In this document: in pieces, positions 45,413-55,294 of the stretch | How positions within the stretch are numbered: position 1 is the first letter of the stretch | How the letters are laid out: each line of letters opens with the position of its first letter | NCBI GenBank assembly: GCA_001839685.1 | Contig: MLAK01000626.1 | Location: forward strand, 10,558 to 67,612 | Source: Tritrichomonas foetus | Lineage: Eukaryota; Parabasalia; Tritrichomonadida; Tritrichomonadidae | Reading direction: 5' to 3' | DNA length: 57,055 nt | Position numbers and translations under genes: made by a program | The notes under the pieces: model-generated | What the model was told of the DNA's origin: nothing | The model's input: the letters and a program-made list of their open reading frames with translations, nothing else | The model's database searches: none

Positions 45413-47233
45413 ATGTCGAGTGAACTCTCCGAAAGCTTCGATCGAAGCTTTGATTTTAATGCTTTTGAAATACTCGACCAAATATCCCCATACATAGATA
45501 CTGAAAACAGTCTGGAAGTGGATATGTTTTCGGAACTGCATATCAATCCAAAATCAGCAGATGCTGACCATAAAATGATTAATCTACTCCTCTGTATAAT
45601 TCGTGGTTTTCCACTAAATCACAAAAATATTAAATCTAATGGGAAAAATTCATTGTTTGAAAAAATTTTATTATCACATTTGACAAACTGCGTTTCGATA
45701 ATAAAAACAATGATGAATGGTCAAAATGATTCTTCTAAATCCAATGAAATAATTTCAATAAATAATTTACATAAAATCCCAAAGAAACAAAAAGAAAAGT
45801 ATCAAAAACATATCAAAAGAATTGAAGATTTCTTGAAAAAATCTGATTTAAACAAAGTTACAATACAGCATTCATCACTTTCTGATTATTTATCACTTTT
45901 AAAAAAATGTGATATATTGCCACAAAAAATTCAAGAATTAAATGACATTAAAATGGCTGTTGATCAAGAAGATAATTCACAAACTCTTCATAATTATTTT
46001 GATTTCATCTTCAATGTGCTTGAAACAACCTTAATCTTCAATGATTTTGTTTTGAAATTTAATTCAGATATTAATTCTCAAATTGATAATCATCATTCTG
46101 AAAAAAAAATTTCAAATAAAAATAAAATTAATAATGATGATCATATTCATGAAAATGACAATCAAATTGATAATAAAAGGAATTTATTTAATATAGAAAA
46201 TAGAATGAAAGATGATAAGTTGTTATTGGAACAATTGAATGAAATTGTACAAGAAAAAAATATCTTGTCAAATGATTTATCAAGTATTAAAGCTCAAATG
46301 GAAGTTGATTCAAACACAATTAAGTTAATAACTAAACTTAAAAAGAAACTCTCCAAAGTTGAAAATGAAAATAGAAAAATGAGAGAATCATTGGATCTTC
46401 TGTCTCAACAAAATTCAAATATTAAAAACCATATTGATTCTAATTCAACAGAATTAACTGAACAAATTCTCATTAATCAACGTGAAAATTCATTTCTTTT
46501 AGAGCAAATTGAAACTTTACAAGAGCAAGTTTCTTCAATTCAGAAACAATCAACAAAAAAGTCAACCAAAATTGATCATTTGATTAAGAAATTAAAATTG
46601 ATTTCTGATCAAAATTTAGAATATCAAAAAACTCAAGTAAGAAATCAAGCAATGCTTAAAGATCTTCAAATTTTATATCAAGGCGCAATGTCGAATATCG
46701 AAAACTTAGAAAATGAAAAAATAGAAATAATTAACAATTTAAATAAATCGAGAAAAGAAATTAATATATTATCGTTAGAAAATGATGAGCTTAAAGAAAT
46801 GCTACAACGATCTGCAAAAGAAGCACAAAAACAAATTAATGATAATTCTACGTTATTGAAACAACTTGCAAGATGGAAGAACATCAAAGATATTTCAGGA
46901 GAAAATGTAAAGCTTCGGGAGAAACTTCAGATGGCCCAATTTTTTATTAAAAGACTTCAAGAAGAAATTGCATCTTATCGAAATCAAATGTCAAACTTTG
47001 AAAAAGGAGATGATCGTTTTCATTTCCATAATTTGAAGAATTACAATAAAGGAAATAGTTTCAATGAAATGGATGATTTTTCAGAAATTAGTTTAGATGA
47101 TAAAAATGAGAAAAGGAATCACAGTTATTCCCATATTGATCCGAAATTAAATGATCTTGATGAATCAATTCTAAAATTAGAAGAAACAATGCGAAAATCA
47201 CGAAAATTTAAATGTGCGTGTAATGATAAGTAA
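45413..47233 (+). CDS. Large coiled-coil protein
   Basis: A 606-residue protein from the ATG at 45413 (TTG at 45410 was not used). An N-terminal ~235 residues is helical with hydrophobic segments (FEILDQISPYI, MINLLLCIIRGFP, FDFIFNVLETTLIF), suggesting a folded helical domain I do not recognise. After an Asn/Asp/His-rich linker (about 235-275) an extended coiled coil runs to about residue 535. The C-terminus is acidic with a final cysteine pair. The first part could be an adaptor such as a CH-like or dimerisation domain, but no diagnostic motif is seen. AAAAAGTT lies 21 bases upstream. Confidence 0.72.
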   Translation: MSSELSESFDRSFDFNAFEILDQISPYIDTENSLEVDMFSELHINPKSADADHKMINLLLCIIRGFPLNHKNIKSNGKNSLFEKILLSHLTNCVSIIKTMMNGQNDSSKSNEIISINNLHKIPKKQKEKYQKHIKRIEDFLKKSDLNKVTIQHSSLSDYLSLLKKCDILPQKIQELNDIKMAVDQEDNSQTLHNYFDFIFNVLETTLIFNDFVLKFNSDINSQIDNHHSEKKISNKNKINNDDHIHENDNQIDNKRNLFNIENRMKDDKLLLEQLNEIVQEKNILSNDLSSIKAQMEVDSNTIKLITKLKKKLSKVENENRKMRESLDLLSQQNSNIKNHIDSNSTELTEQILINQRENSFLLEQIETLQEQVSSIQKQSTKKSTKIDHLIKKLKLISDQNLEYQKTQVRNQAMLKDLQILYQGAMSNIENLENEKIEIINNLNKSRKEINILSLENDELKEMLQRSAKEAQKQINDNSTLLKQLARWKNIKDISGENVKLREKLQMAQFFIKRLQEEIASYRNQMSNFEKGDDRFHFHNLKNYNKGNSFNEMDDFSEISLDDKNEKRNHSYSHIDPKLNDLDESILKLEETMRKSRKFKCACNDK

Positions 47234-47856
47234 TGATAAACCATGTTTTGTTTGATTTGTTTCTTTTAAATCTTCATTTTTCATTTGGATAATTCTTTTG
47301 ATATTTTAAATGAAGACAACAAGACGAATGTCATTTGTGATTACTCCTGGGAAAAAAAAGAATATAAAACTAAAGTTTAGCTTTTCAATGAATAATAACA
47401 TCTGTTTCGAACAGTATTGATATATCTGGGCTTGTATACTATCTCTGTGTGAATTTTTGAACGAAGAAAAATAATTCTACTATGAAAAATTAAATAATAT
47501 ATTTAATTTGCAGATCAATTGATTTATTTGAAAGAGGAAGTTACCACATTTTCTCATTAGTGATGTTATAAAATTTCTGTTTCCCTTGGAAATCATAAAA
47601 CAAAAATGGATTCAGCACATTGTATTGTGAAATATAATAAAAGATTAACATGATCATTTTCTTCGAAAAACATTATTCACAATAAACATTTTATCAAAGA
47701 CAATCCGCTCTTCATTTTATATTTCACATAAAAATTCATCCCTCCTCCAGTTTTCAAATTAATTATATTTATTTCATCGAATTCTTTCACCTAAAACTTC
47801 GAATGATAGAATTTCAATGATTGACCTTAATATTTGACCTTTTTCTATTGAAAAAG
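47234..47856. promoter_or_regulatory. Glyoxalase-II-like gene upstream region
   Basis: 623 bases. TTTGACCT at 47833-47840 lies 16 bases before the ATG at 47857. Nothing else recognised. Confidence 0.35.
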
Positions 47857-48492
47857 ATGGCATTATTAATGGCTTTCTTTACCACTCTTCCTGTTGGAAT
47901 CATCCAAACTAATTGCTACATTTTTGGAGATGGCGATGATGTAGTTGTCATTGATCCAGGATCCCCCGACACCAACATCATTAAAAAGATTCGCCAAATT
48001 TCTAAAACTCCAAAACTCTCCATTCTCCTCACACATGCACATGCTGACCATTTTATGGGTGTTGATTTTCTCCTTCAAGCATTTCCAGGTTCACCACTTT
48101 TTTGCTCAAATGAGGACCAGCCATATCTTTTTGACTCGAACCTCAATTGTGCAAAACTCTTTAACTTGGACATCACACTCAAAGATAAATCAACCATCCA
48201 AACTGTTACTGATGGTCAAATTTTAACGTTTGGAAAATACCAAATTGAAGTCATGTCAACCCCAGGCCACACGCCAGGAGGTGTGATTTATGTATTGAGG
48301 GAACAAAAAACAACGTTTACTGGAGACACGCTGTTTCGTAGGAGTGTTGGGAGATCCGACTTTCCAGGTGGAAATTTAACAACACTGAGAAAAAGCTTGC
48401 GTGAGAAGGTGTTAAAATTACCAGGTGACTTTTCGGCTTATCCAGGTCATGGCCAGCCAACAACAATTGCTGAGGAGCAAAACGTGATTTAA
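47857..48492 (+). CDS. Metallo-beta-lactamase-fold hydrolase, glyoxalase II / YcbL-like
   Basis: A 211-residue protein from the ATG at 47857 (a second Met is at residue 5; the TTG at 47821 was not used). The metal site is complete: H60-x-H62-x-D64-H65 in LTHAHADH, H138 in TPGHTPG, D157 in GDTLF and H198 in PGHGQPT. The GDTLFRRSVGRSDFPGG motif is typical of compact bacterial YcbL-type enzymes rather than the longer human glyoxalase II. It would hydrolyse thioesters such as S-lactoylglutathione, though the physiological substrate is unknown. The compact form suggests acquisition from bacteria, an inference needing a tree. Stop TAA followed by GAATAAA. Confidence 0.85.
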   Translation: MALLMAFFTTLPVGIIQTNCYIFGDGDDVVVIDPGSPDTNIIKKIRQISKTPKLSILLTHAHADHFMGVDFLLQAFPGSPLFCSNEDQPYLFDSNLNCAKLFNLDITLKDKSTIQTVTDGQILTFGKYQIEVMSTPGHTPGGVIYVLREQKTTFTGDTLFRRSVGRSDFPGGNLTTLRKSLREKVLKLPGDFSAYPGHGQPTTIAEEQNVI

Positions 48493-49171
48493 GAATAAAG
48501 CGAGTAAAATGTATAGTTGCATCTTTTTTTCTATGTTTGATTCTATTCTATGTTTGATTCTATTTTTTGTTTGATTCTATTTTGTTTGATTCTATTCCTT
48601 GTTTGATTCTATTCTTTATCTGATTCTATTCTTTGTTTGATTCTATTCTTTGTTTGATTCTATTTTTTGTTTGATTCCATTCCTTGTTTTCATTACGAAA
48701 TCCAGATGACACGCTTGTGATTTTTATTATAAATAGATGAAAATGAACTCCCGCTTAATTCAGATCTTCAGCAGCGTTCGACATGAAGCAGAGTTAGTGT
48801 TTTTCCTCAGACGAAATTCATAATCACAAAAAAGCCGTATTTTATATATTGTCATTGAAAACATGTTAAATGCTTGATAGAACATTGGAAAGGACCAAAA
48901 CTTGGAGAAATGGATATTCTGACGATTGAAATGACAGATCTTGAAGAGAAAGCTGACAGCTGCAAAGAAATCGAAAAACCTAAAAAATATGATGAACCAA
49001 CAACATCACCAAAACTCTTATCTACTAATAATAAGTTAGTGGTGATGTCACGAAATCTATGCATATTCATTTCACAGAATTCTGACCAAAAACACTATCA
49101 AAAATAAATAAACCTATCAAAAAGAACAGACCATTTTAAAATGCAAAAAGTTCAAAACCTGAGAATGATTA
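48493..49171. other. Intergenic region with minisatellite
   Basis: 679 bases. A degenerate tandem array at 48528-48690 precedes a low-support open frame (48874-49107, only TTG; ATG at 48910). AAAAAGTT at 49145-49152 lies 19 bases before the next ATG. Confidence 0.5.
48528..48690. repeat. Degenerate tandem repeat, TGTTTGATTCTATT units
   Basis: About nine copies of a unit of 14-17 bases built on TTTGATTCTATT, with small length and base differences between copies. Confidence 0.85.
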
Positions 49172-49585
49172 ATGTCTTCCGAGGATAAGAACCCCATATC
49201 ATTTTCAGTTCCAATCAAGCAAAAAAAGGAAGTCCCTCAAATGAAAACAGCTGTCTCGTCACTTTTCAAAAAACCTGTTCAGCCGCCGCCCGCCAATCTT
49301 TTTAAAGCCGCAGTCCCCAAGCCAAAAAAGAAGAAAATCGCTCCAAAATTAAATACAACAGATGCAACGCTCGACAACAAACAACCAAAAGAAAGTCCCT
49401 TCCTCAGAAGATTGAAGCAACAGCAAATGGGAATCAAATTACCACCGCCTGTTCCCACAAAAGACGCTTACAACGAAAATGTTCCAATTGGTGGATTCGG
49501 CGAAATCTGCCTCAGGAGGCAAGGATGGGAGCCTGGTCTAAAAATCGGTGAAATTGAGGTTGAAGATGAAAATGAAGAAAAGTGA
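49172..49585 (+). CDS. Spp2/GPKOW-like splicing factor (DExH-binding motif)
   Basis: A 137-residue protein. Most of it is Lys/Pro rich and likely disordered, with basic KPKKKK patches. The C-terminus holds the segment VPIGGFGEICLRRQGWEPG (104-122). This matches the G-patch-like 'DExH-box splicing factor binding site' of Spp2, GPKOW and MOS2, whose consensus is V-P-x2-FG-x2-LLRGMGW-x2-G. In yeast, Spp2 binds and activates Prp2 during spliceosome activation. One of the two RG positions differs (R116 instead of G). The rest is much shorter than GPKOW and has no KOW motifs, like fungal Spp2. The AAAAAGTT element lies 19 bases upstream of the ATG. Confidence 0.65.
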   Translation: MSSEDKNPISFSVPIKQKKEVPQMKTAVSSLFKKPVQPPPANLFKAAVPKPKKKKIAPKLNTTDATLDNKQPKESPFLRRLKQQQMGIKLPPPVPTKDAYNENVPIGGFGEICLRRQGWEPGLKIGEIEVEDENEEK

Positions 49586-50297
49586 CATTTGATGGATTTG
49601 TTTTGTCCATCATGTACATTTGACTTTCAAATTCACCAGGCTAATTGACCAAACTTTATCGAAATCTTTTTCAAACTTGGTTGTCAAGCAGAAGTATAGG
49701 GGCATCTCAATTATTGTTTATGTTTTAGTTTATTTTTGATAAAAAAGAATGTGGTATTATTATATTCAAGTAAACGATAGAATGTAAAACATTTGATTAT
49801 AATGATTCTTTTTTTACCTCTTCATTACCACCAAAAGTTATGTATTGACCAAAAGAGAACTTGTCGAAAGCTTTTTCAAGTTTCATAATGCAGCGGTATA
49901 TGTTCTATTTATTCTTCATTCATATTGACGAATTATTGAACATGAGTGATTTTAATGATGATTTCAATTCGAACGTTTGCATTTGTCTAATTTATAATTT
50001 AAATTAGAAATCATTGAAACTGTATGTGATATTTGTGGATATAAGTAATCAGGTTATATTTTCCATATGAAAAATGCACATATCGAGATTCCAATCTGAT
50101 TATCTCATTTTATAAACAAGAGTAAGATATTAAAACCAAGGAATAATGAAGCACTCATTTCGAAACTGCTTGCAAATTGAAGTATTAAAATACAAAATAG
50201 TCTGCGAGAATAAAAAAGCAGGATTTTAGAGACTTTGTAATCGAACGAACTTTTTCATAGTTTATTTGGCCATATTTTATTTCCAAAAATCGAAAAA
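49586..50297. promoter_or_regulatory. Golgin upstream region with imperfect duplicate
   Basis: 712 bases. Two similar 35-40 base stretches starting ATTGACCAAA occur at 49644-49678 and 49844-49883. Near the ATG are AACTTTTT (50248-50255) and TTTGGCCATA (50265-50274). Confidence 0.45.
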
Positions 50298-52268
50298 ATG
50301 GACACTGACGGGGAAATCGATGATAGTTCTCCAACTCAAAATGTCTCACAACTTAAACTCGCCCTGAAAAAGTCCATCGCCAAAAATAAAGTCTTGAAAC
50401 GCGAATTTGACAAAGCCATCGAAAATACAAAAACTCTCGAAGAAGCAATGCACACCAGAACAGATCTCATTCTCAAACTCACAACAGAAAAAGAGAAATA
50501 TGCAGCACAAGCGGCCGACCTTCAATTAAAGGTAGATGATAAAGATAATCAGTTAAAATTAATTACAGCTACACTTGAAGAAAAAAATCAAGACTATCAA
50601 AATTTGCAACTAAGTAACACTGAAATTATTTCGGCATTTAATGAAGAAAGAGCAAAACTAAACAAGCAAGTTGAACAGCTGAAAATTGACCTTTTAAAAA
50701 TAAACGAACTTGAACAACAAATTTCCCAAAAAAATTTAGAAAATGAAAAACTCAAAGAAAATTTGACAGACAGTGAAAACAAAGTCAGTCAACTCACAAA
50801 TGAAATAAATGAAATGAAACGTCAAATCGCTTTAAATCAACCAACCGCTGCAGAGCTTTTGCTTGGATTTTCTGCAGATTTGTCGAAAGAAACAGAAAAT
50901 GCACAAACTAGTGATTCACCAGCTAACTTAAATAATGAGTTCCCCAATTTAGAAGAGAAAAATGATGATATAGACCAATTTAATAATGAAAATTCGATTT
51001 CTGGTGATTTAAATCAAATTAAAAAATTAGAAACTGAAAATATTCGGTTAAAAGAACAAATTCATAAATTAACAAAAGAAATAAACCAACTAAAAGAGCA
51101 AATTAATCAAACTTCCGAATTAAATGAAAAACCAGACGAATATTCACTTTTATCATTCAATGAGGAAAAGAAGAAATTCGAAGAAATTAGAAAAAATGCA
51201 TTGAAAGAAATTGAAGAAAAGCAAACATTTTTGAAAAACGAAAGAAATGCAATTGAAGAATTAAAAGCTACAGTTAATCAATTGAAAACAAAACAAAGAA
51301 AAGACCAAGCAAAATTTGAACAAGAATCTTATCAGTTTCGCCAGGAGAAACAAAAATTCGATGATGCTCAACGTGAAGCAAAACAATTGAAGATGAATTT
51401 AGAAAATGATTTGGCAATTTACAACCAAGATAAAATGGTGCTTGATCGGAAAAAGAAAGAATGTGATAATGAAATTGCACGTTTAGAAACTATGAGAGAA
51501 TCAATTCAAGAAGAAAAAGAACGTTTAGAAGCAGCTAAAACTGAATATGCTTTACTTGATGAAAAGTACCAAAAATTCAATCAAGAGTTGTCTGAATTCA
51601 ACGAAAAAGTTCGAATTTATGAGGAAGATAAAACGAAATTGGATTTAGATAAAGAAGAATGTCAAAAAATTCTCGAAAAGAAAGAAGATGTAGAAATTAA
51701 AGAAAAACAGATCGAAATTAAAGAAGCTCAAATTTCGACAGAAAGTGAAAGAATTGAAAATTTAGAAATTGAATTACAAGCAAAGAAAGAGTTCATTGAA
51801 TCTGAATCGATTAGGATAAAAACTTTATCTGAAGAGCTTGAAACAAAAAGTATTGAATTAAATGAACTTGAAGAAAAGAATAACAGAGAATTAAAAGTAA
51901 TCGAAGAGAAGCAAATAACATATCAAAAAGATTTAGATGTGTTTTATAAAGAGAAAGAAAACCTGAAGCCGCAATTTGAGCTTCAAGAAGAATTAAATGA
52001 ATCAAACAAACTTGTCGAAAAACTTAATTCTAAAATTGCCAAGCTCTCCAAAAGAAACAAATCTCTGAAAAACGCAATTAGTCAAGTTCAAACACCTTAT
52101 TTGAAGAAAGTCCTTCTTCAATTCTTTTTACAAGATGCTTCAACAAGAGATTCACTGATTCCTGTTTTACTGAAACTTGTTGAATGTGATGATAAAGAAA
52201 TTCAAGTGGCACTGAGAAAATGGGCTGATTCTAAGCAAATTGTGAATAATTCATTGTGGCCTTTTTGA
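50298..52268 (+). CDS. GRIP-domain golgin
   Basis: A 656-residue protein. Residues ~10-590 are a long coiled coil with a short acidic break (about 185-235). The C-terminus (about 598-640) matches the GRIP domain: Y601-LKKVLLQFFLQDASTRDSLIPVLLKLVE, with the key tyrosine (Y601) that contacts Arl1-GTP and the hydrophobic helices around it. GRIP golgins are recruited to the trans-Golgi by Arl1 and tether vesicles. The length fits family members such as golgin-97. I see no N-terminal membrane anchor. The upstream region has AACTTTTT (50248-50255) and TTTGGCCATA (50265-50274), and the gene stands alone. Confidence 0.82.
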   Translation: MDTDGEIDDSSPTQNVSQLKLALKKSIAKNKVLKREFDKAIENTKTLEEAMHTRTDLILKLTTEKEKYAAQAADLQLKVDDKDNQLKLITATLEEKNQDYQNLQLSNTEIISAFNEERAKLNKQVEQLKIDLLKINELEQQISQKNLENEKLKENLTDSENKVSQLTNEINEMKRQIALNQPTAAELLLGFSADLSKETENAQTSDSPANLNNEFPNLEEKNDDIDQFNNENSISGDLNQIKKLETENIRLKEQIHKLTKEINQLKEQINQTSELNEKPDEYSLLSFNEEKKKFEEIRKNALKEIEEKQTFLKNERNAIEELKATVNQLKTKQRKDQAKFEQESYQFRQEKQKFDDAQREAKQLKMNLENDLAIYNQDKMVLDRKKKECDNEIARLETMRESIQEEKERLEAAKTEYALLDEKYQKFNQELSEFNEKVRIYEEDKTKLDLDKEECQKILEKKEDVEIKEKQIEIKEAQISTESERIENLEIELQAKKEFIESESIRIKTLSEELETKSIELNELEEKNNRELKVIEEKQITYQKDLDVFYKEKENLKPQFELQEELNESNKLVEKLNSKIAKLSKRNKSLKNAISQVQTPYLKKVLLQFFLQDASTRDSLIPVLLKLVECDDKEIQVALRKWADSKQIVNNSLWPF

Positions 52269-53326
52269 AGATATAAATAACATGTTTTATAAAGTGATAT
52301 AAATATTTTTACGCAATTCTAATGTTTATTTTTTGAATAATTCTTTCATCAAACTGTGTCGCACTTTTATATTATGAAGATTTTAACTTTTTTCAATAAG
52401 TATTTTTATCATATCATTTAGAACTTGCTTCAAGCAAAATCATTCAAGAGCACAATATTATGATTAATTTTCCTTTTCTTGTTATTGTCCAAAAAGATCA
52501 AATGTAATTACTGCTTAAAATAACAGAGGATAATAAACATTCATTATATAAAGGAGTTAAAAATTGCATTCATATGATTTCTAGCTACTGGTTGAAAACG
52601 ATCTATATTTCTGATAAAGGGTTTCACCTGAGGAAAGAACGATCAAAAAATGATCGATATGGTTTTGTATATTTCTGAAAAAGTTTTGAATTTCTTTCTT
52701 TTCGTTTTCACTTTTTGTCGAATAGTATCGACATTTTCCATTAAAATATTGTTAAGAATCTACCATAATAATAAATAGTTATCTGCTATATAAATATTTT
52801 TTGTCTTAACCTATTTTCAACCAAGTTATTTCTTTTTTTCGTGAATCACAATATTGAATTAAAAAATGTAATGTTTATGACAATTATTCAAAAATTTACT
52901 GATAAAATATAAAAAGTTGAAAATACCGTCGATCAAATTCAATCAGGTAAAATTTTACGAATCACAAAATTCAATTTCATAACATTCATTTTTTCAAGCG
53001 TGCTAAAATATTTTTCAATACTCACAAATTTACTTTTTCAAAAGCATCGTAAACTTTTTAAGAGCATTTACATAACGACAGTTTTGTAAAAATATTCTGT
53101 ACTGAAAAATTTGTGAATTCTATGAAATTTCAAGTGAATCGATTGTCTTTTTGTGACATTTACATAAAAAAACAGAATTTCCTAGCCTTTTCTTTTATAG
53201 AAATTCTTCTTTTTCAATATTTTGTCGACGGTTGAAATGTCCATCTCTGAATTCTTTATAATTTTCTTTCAAATTCTGAATCAAAAAAAATTTCATTTAC
53301 TTCAACCATTAATACAAACCTCCAAA
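52269..53326. promoter_or_regulatory. GSK3-like kinase upstream region
   Basis: About 1.06 kb. ACTTTTTGTCG at 52710-52720, CTTTTTGTGA at 53147-53156 and ACGGTT at 53228-53233. A 6-base inverted repeat TGTCGA/TCGACA is at 52716-52721/52728-52733. The last ~90 bases are coding if the ATG at 53237 is used. Confidence 0.4.
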
Positions 53327-55294
53327 ATGAATAAAAGTAAAACGTTAATGTCGAACCAGCTCCTACTCGCCAACAAAGACCGCCGAATTACACAGCCACG
53401 CATCAACAAAGGAATAACATTTTCTCAGACTTTCAATCGAAATCCAGAACTAAAGCGAAGGCGAATGTTAGCGAAGAAAAAGCGCAACAATACAAAATCG
53501 GAAGGTGAATTTCTTCAAGTACGCGAAATGGCGCTAAATAATGAAAAAAGCGGAAATGAAAACAATTTCGCAGACAAAATCGAAAGTTGCTCTTTGGAAT
53601 CATCTCAAACGTATCCCAAATGCGAAATCAAACCGCTCAACCTCGCAGCCAAAACGCTGATGTCAAAACTCGACGAAAAATCAAGTCGAACAGAAAGGAA
53701 AATTTTGGTGATTGAAAAAAATAGCCAAATGAGTTGTGAAAAAGTGAAAACCGGCCGAATATTCAGTGAAAAAAATAGTCAAGAAATTTTTTGTAATAAT
53801 GAAAATTTAAATAATGAAATCAATAATATTCATCAAAATGAGTATAAAGAAATTGAAAAAGTTGATACAAATGATGAAACAAATAATAATTTGAGTAAAT
53901 CCATTTTATCTGAAAAAGCTGATGAAAAAAGTGAATGGAAAGAACAATATAATCCATATATGAAACTTGGTGCAGGCGTTTTTGGAACCGTTTATTCAGC
54001 ATTTGGAAAAGATGGACGAAAAGTGGCAATCAAAAAAGTGAAAATTGATCCAAGATTTGTAAATCGGGAATTGGAAATTCTCAATATGATTGATTCACCT
54101 TTTTGTCTCAAATTAATTGACCATTACATCATTACCAATCCAAATTCACATTTAAATGCTAATTCAATTCCTGATTTTCAATTGAATACACAAACTAACT
54201 TAAATGTTCAAGATAATAATGATAATTCAAAAAATGTTTATAATATTGAATCGCCTGAGCGTTTTCTTTGTATTGTCACAGAATTGATGCCATTCTCAAT
54301 GAAGTCATATCTCGACAAACTGCACATCATGAATCAGAAAATCGATCCACTTTTAATGAAATTATTTTTTTATCAAATGTTTGTGGGTCTTGACCACATC
54401 CACTCTCGTGGAATTACACATCGTGATTTGAAAACAGACAACATTCTTGTCGACAATTCAAATGGAATACTAAAGATTTGTGATTTTGGTGCTGCAAAAG
54501 TTATCGAGCAAGGAGCAGACTCTGTTTCATATATAGCATCACGACACTACAGAGCTCCTGAACTCCTTGTTGGCTGTACAAAATATGGACCACCAATCGA
54601 TGTATGGGCAGCTGGATGTGTTATTGCTGAAGTATTAAATGACTCCTTACCGATGTTTATGGGTAGTAGCAATGAAGATCAACTTGTGCAGATTATGCAA
54701 GTTCTTGGACAGCCATCGAAAGATGAAGCTGAAGCTTTTGAAAAAGCTATTGGCACTATTCAGCAGAGAAAAACCGAAAACCAAGCAGCAAAAATGAATG
54801 AATGTGAAAATTCAATCCTCACTCAAACAATCGCAGAAAATTCATTAGAAAAGAAATCAAAAGTGAATAGAAAAGGAACTCGTGAACCAGCTGAACGATC
54901 GAAAAGAAATTCTAAGAAATCAAAAATCAATGGAAGTTCACTTAAAAATTCAAAATCGTTGAAGAAGTTTGATTCATCCAAAAAACAAACATTATCTTCA
55001 AATTCATCCCAACAAATACAGACATTAGAGAATTCTGATACATTAAGCAAACTCGAAGCCAGTAAAGTTAAAATCCCAAACGTTCACCAAATCACCTCTC
55101 TCCGTCACGTCCTTCCATCGAAGGTCGATCCAGCACTATTTGACCTCCTAGAATCAATTTTTGTTTATGATCCATCAAAAAGACCAACAGCGCGACAATG
55201 TATGGCATCGCCGTACTTTGATGAGTTGTTCAGTGGAGAAACAGCTACACTTCCAAATGGAAAGAAATTACCAGATCTTCCCCGTTTTTGTTAA
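53327..55294 (+). CDS. GSK3-type CMGC protein kinase with large inserts
   Basis: A 656-residue protein from the ATG at 53327; an in-frame ATG at 53237 with ACGGTT just before it would add 30 residues. The N-terminal ~205 residues are basic, Asn/Lys rich. The kinase domain begins with G215-AGVFGTVYS (P-loop), then VAIKKVK with catalytic K236, HRDLKTDN with D367, DFG at D386, and SRHYRAPE. The activation loop motif VSYIASRHYRAPELL and IDVWAAGCVIAEVL are GSK3-like, so it is a CMGC kinase, likely phosphorylating primed Ser/Thr. Two features are unusual: an Asn-rich insert of ~35 residues after the beta-4 region, and a Lys/Ser-rich insert of about 100 residues before the last helices (IFVYDPSKRPTARQCM). 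Confidence 0.86.
   Translation: MNKSKTLMSNQLLLANKDRRITQPRINKGITFSQTFNRNPELKRRRMLAKKKRNNTKSEGEFLQVREMALNNEKSGNENNFADKIESCSLESSQTYPKCEIKPLNLAAKTLMSKLDEKSSRTERKILVIEKNSQMSCEKVKTGRIFSEKNSQEIFCNNENLNNEINNIHQNEYKEIEKVDTNDETNNNLSKSILSEKADEKSEWKEQYNPYMKLGAGVFGTVYSAFGKDGRKVAIKKVKIDPRFVNRELEILNMIDSPFCLKLIDHYIITNPNSHLNANSIPDFQLNTQTNLNVQDNNDNSKNVYNIESPERFLCIVTELMPFSMKSYLDKLHIMNQKIDPLLMKLFFYQMFVGLDHIHSRGITHRDLKTDNILVDNSNGILKICDFGAAKVIEQGADSVSYIASRHYRAPELLVGCTKYGPPIDVWAAGCVIAEVLNDSLPMFMGSSNEDQLVQIMQVLGQPSKDEAEAFEKAIGTIQQRKTENQAAKMNECENSILTQTIAENSLEKKSKVNRKGTREPAERSKRNSKKSKINGSSLKNSKSLKKFDSSKKQTLSSNSSQQIQTLENSDTLSKLEASKVKIPNVHQITSLRHVLPSKVDPALFDLLESIFVYDPSKRPTARQCMASPYFDELFSGETATLPNGKKLPDLPRFC

Noticed and set aside
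48874..49107. 77-codon frame after the minisatellite
   Set aside because: TTG start; the ATG version (48910) is short, with no domain and no promoter-type element.
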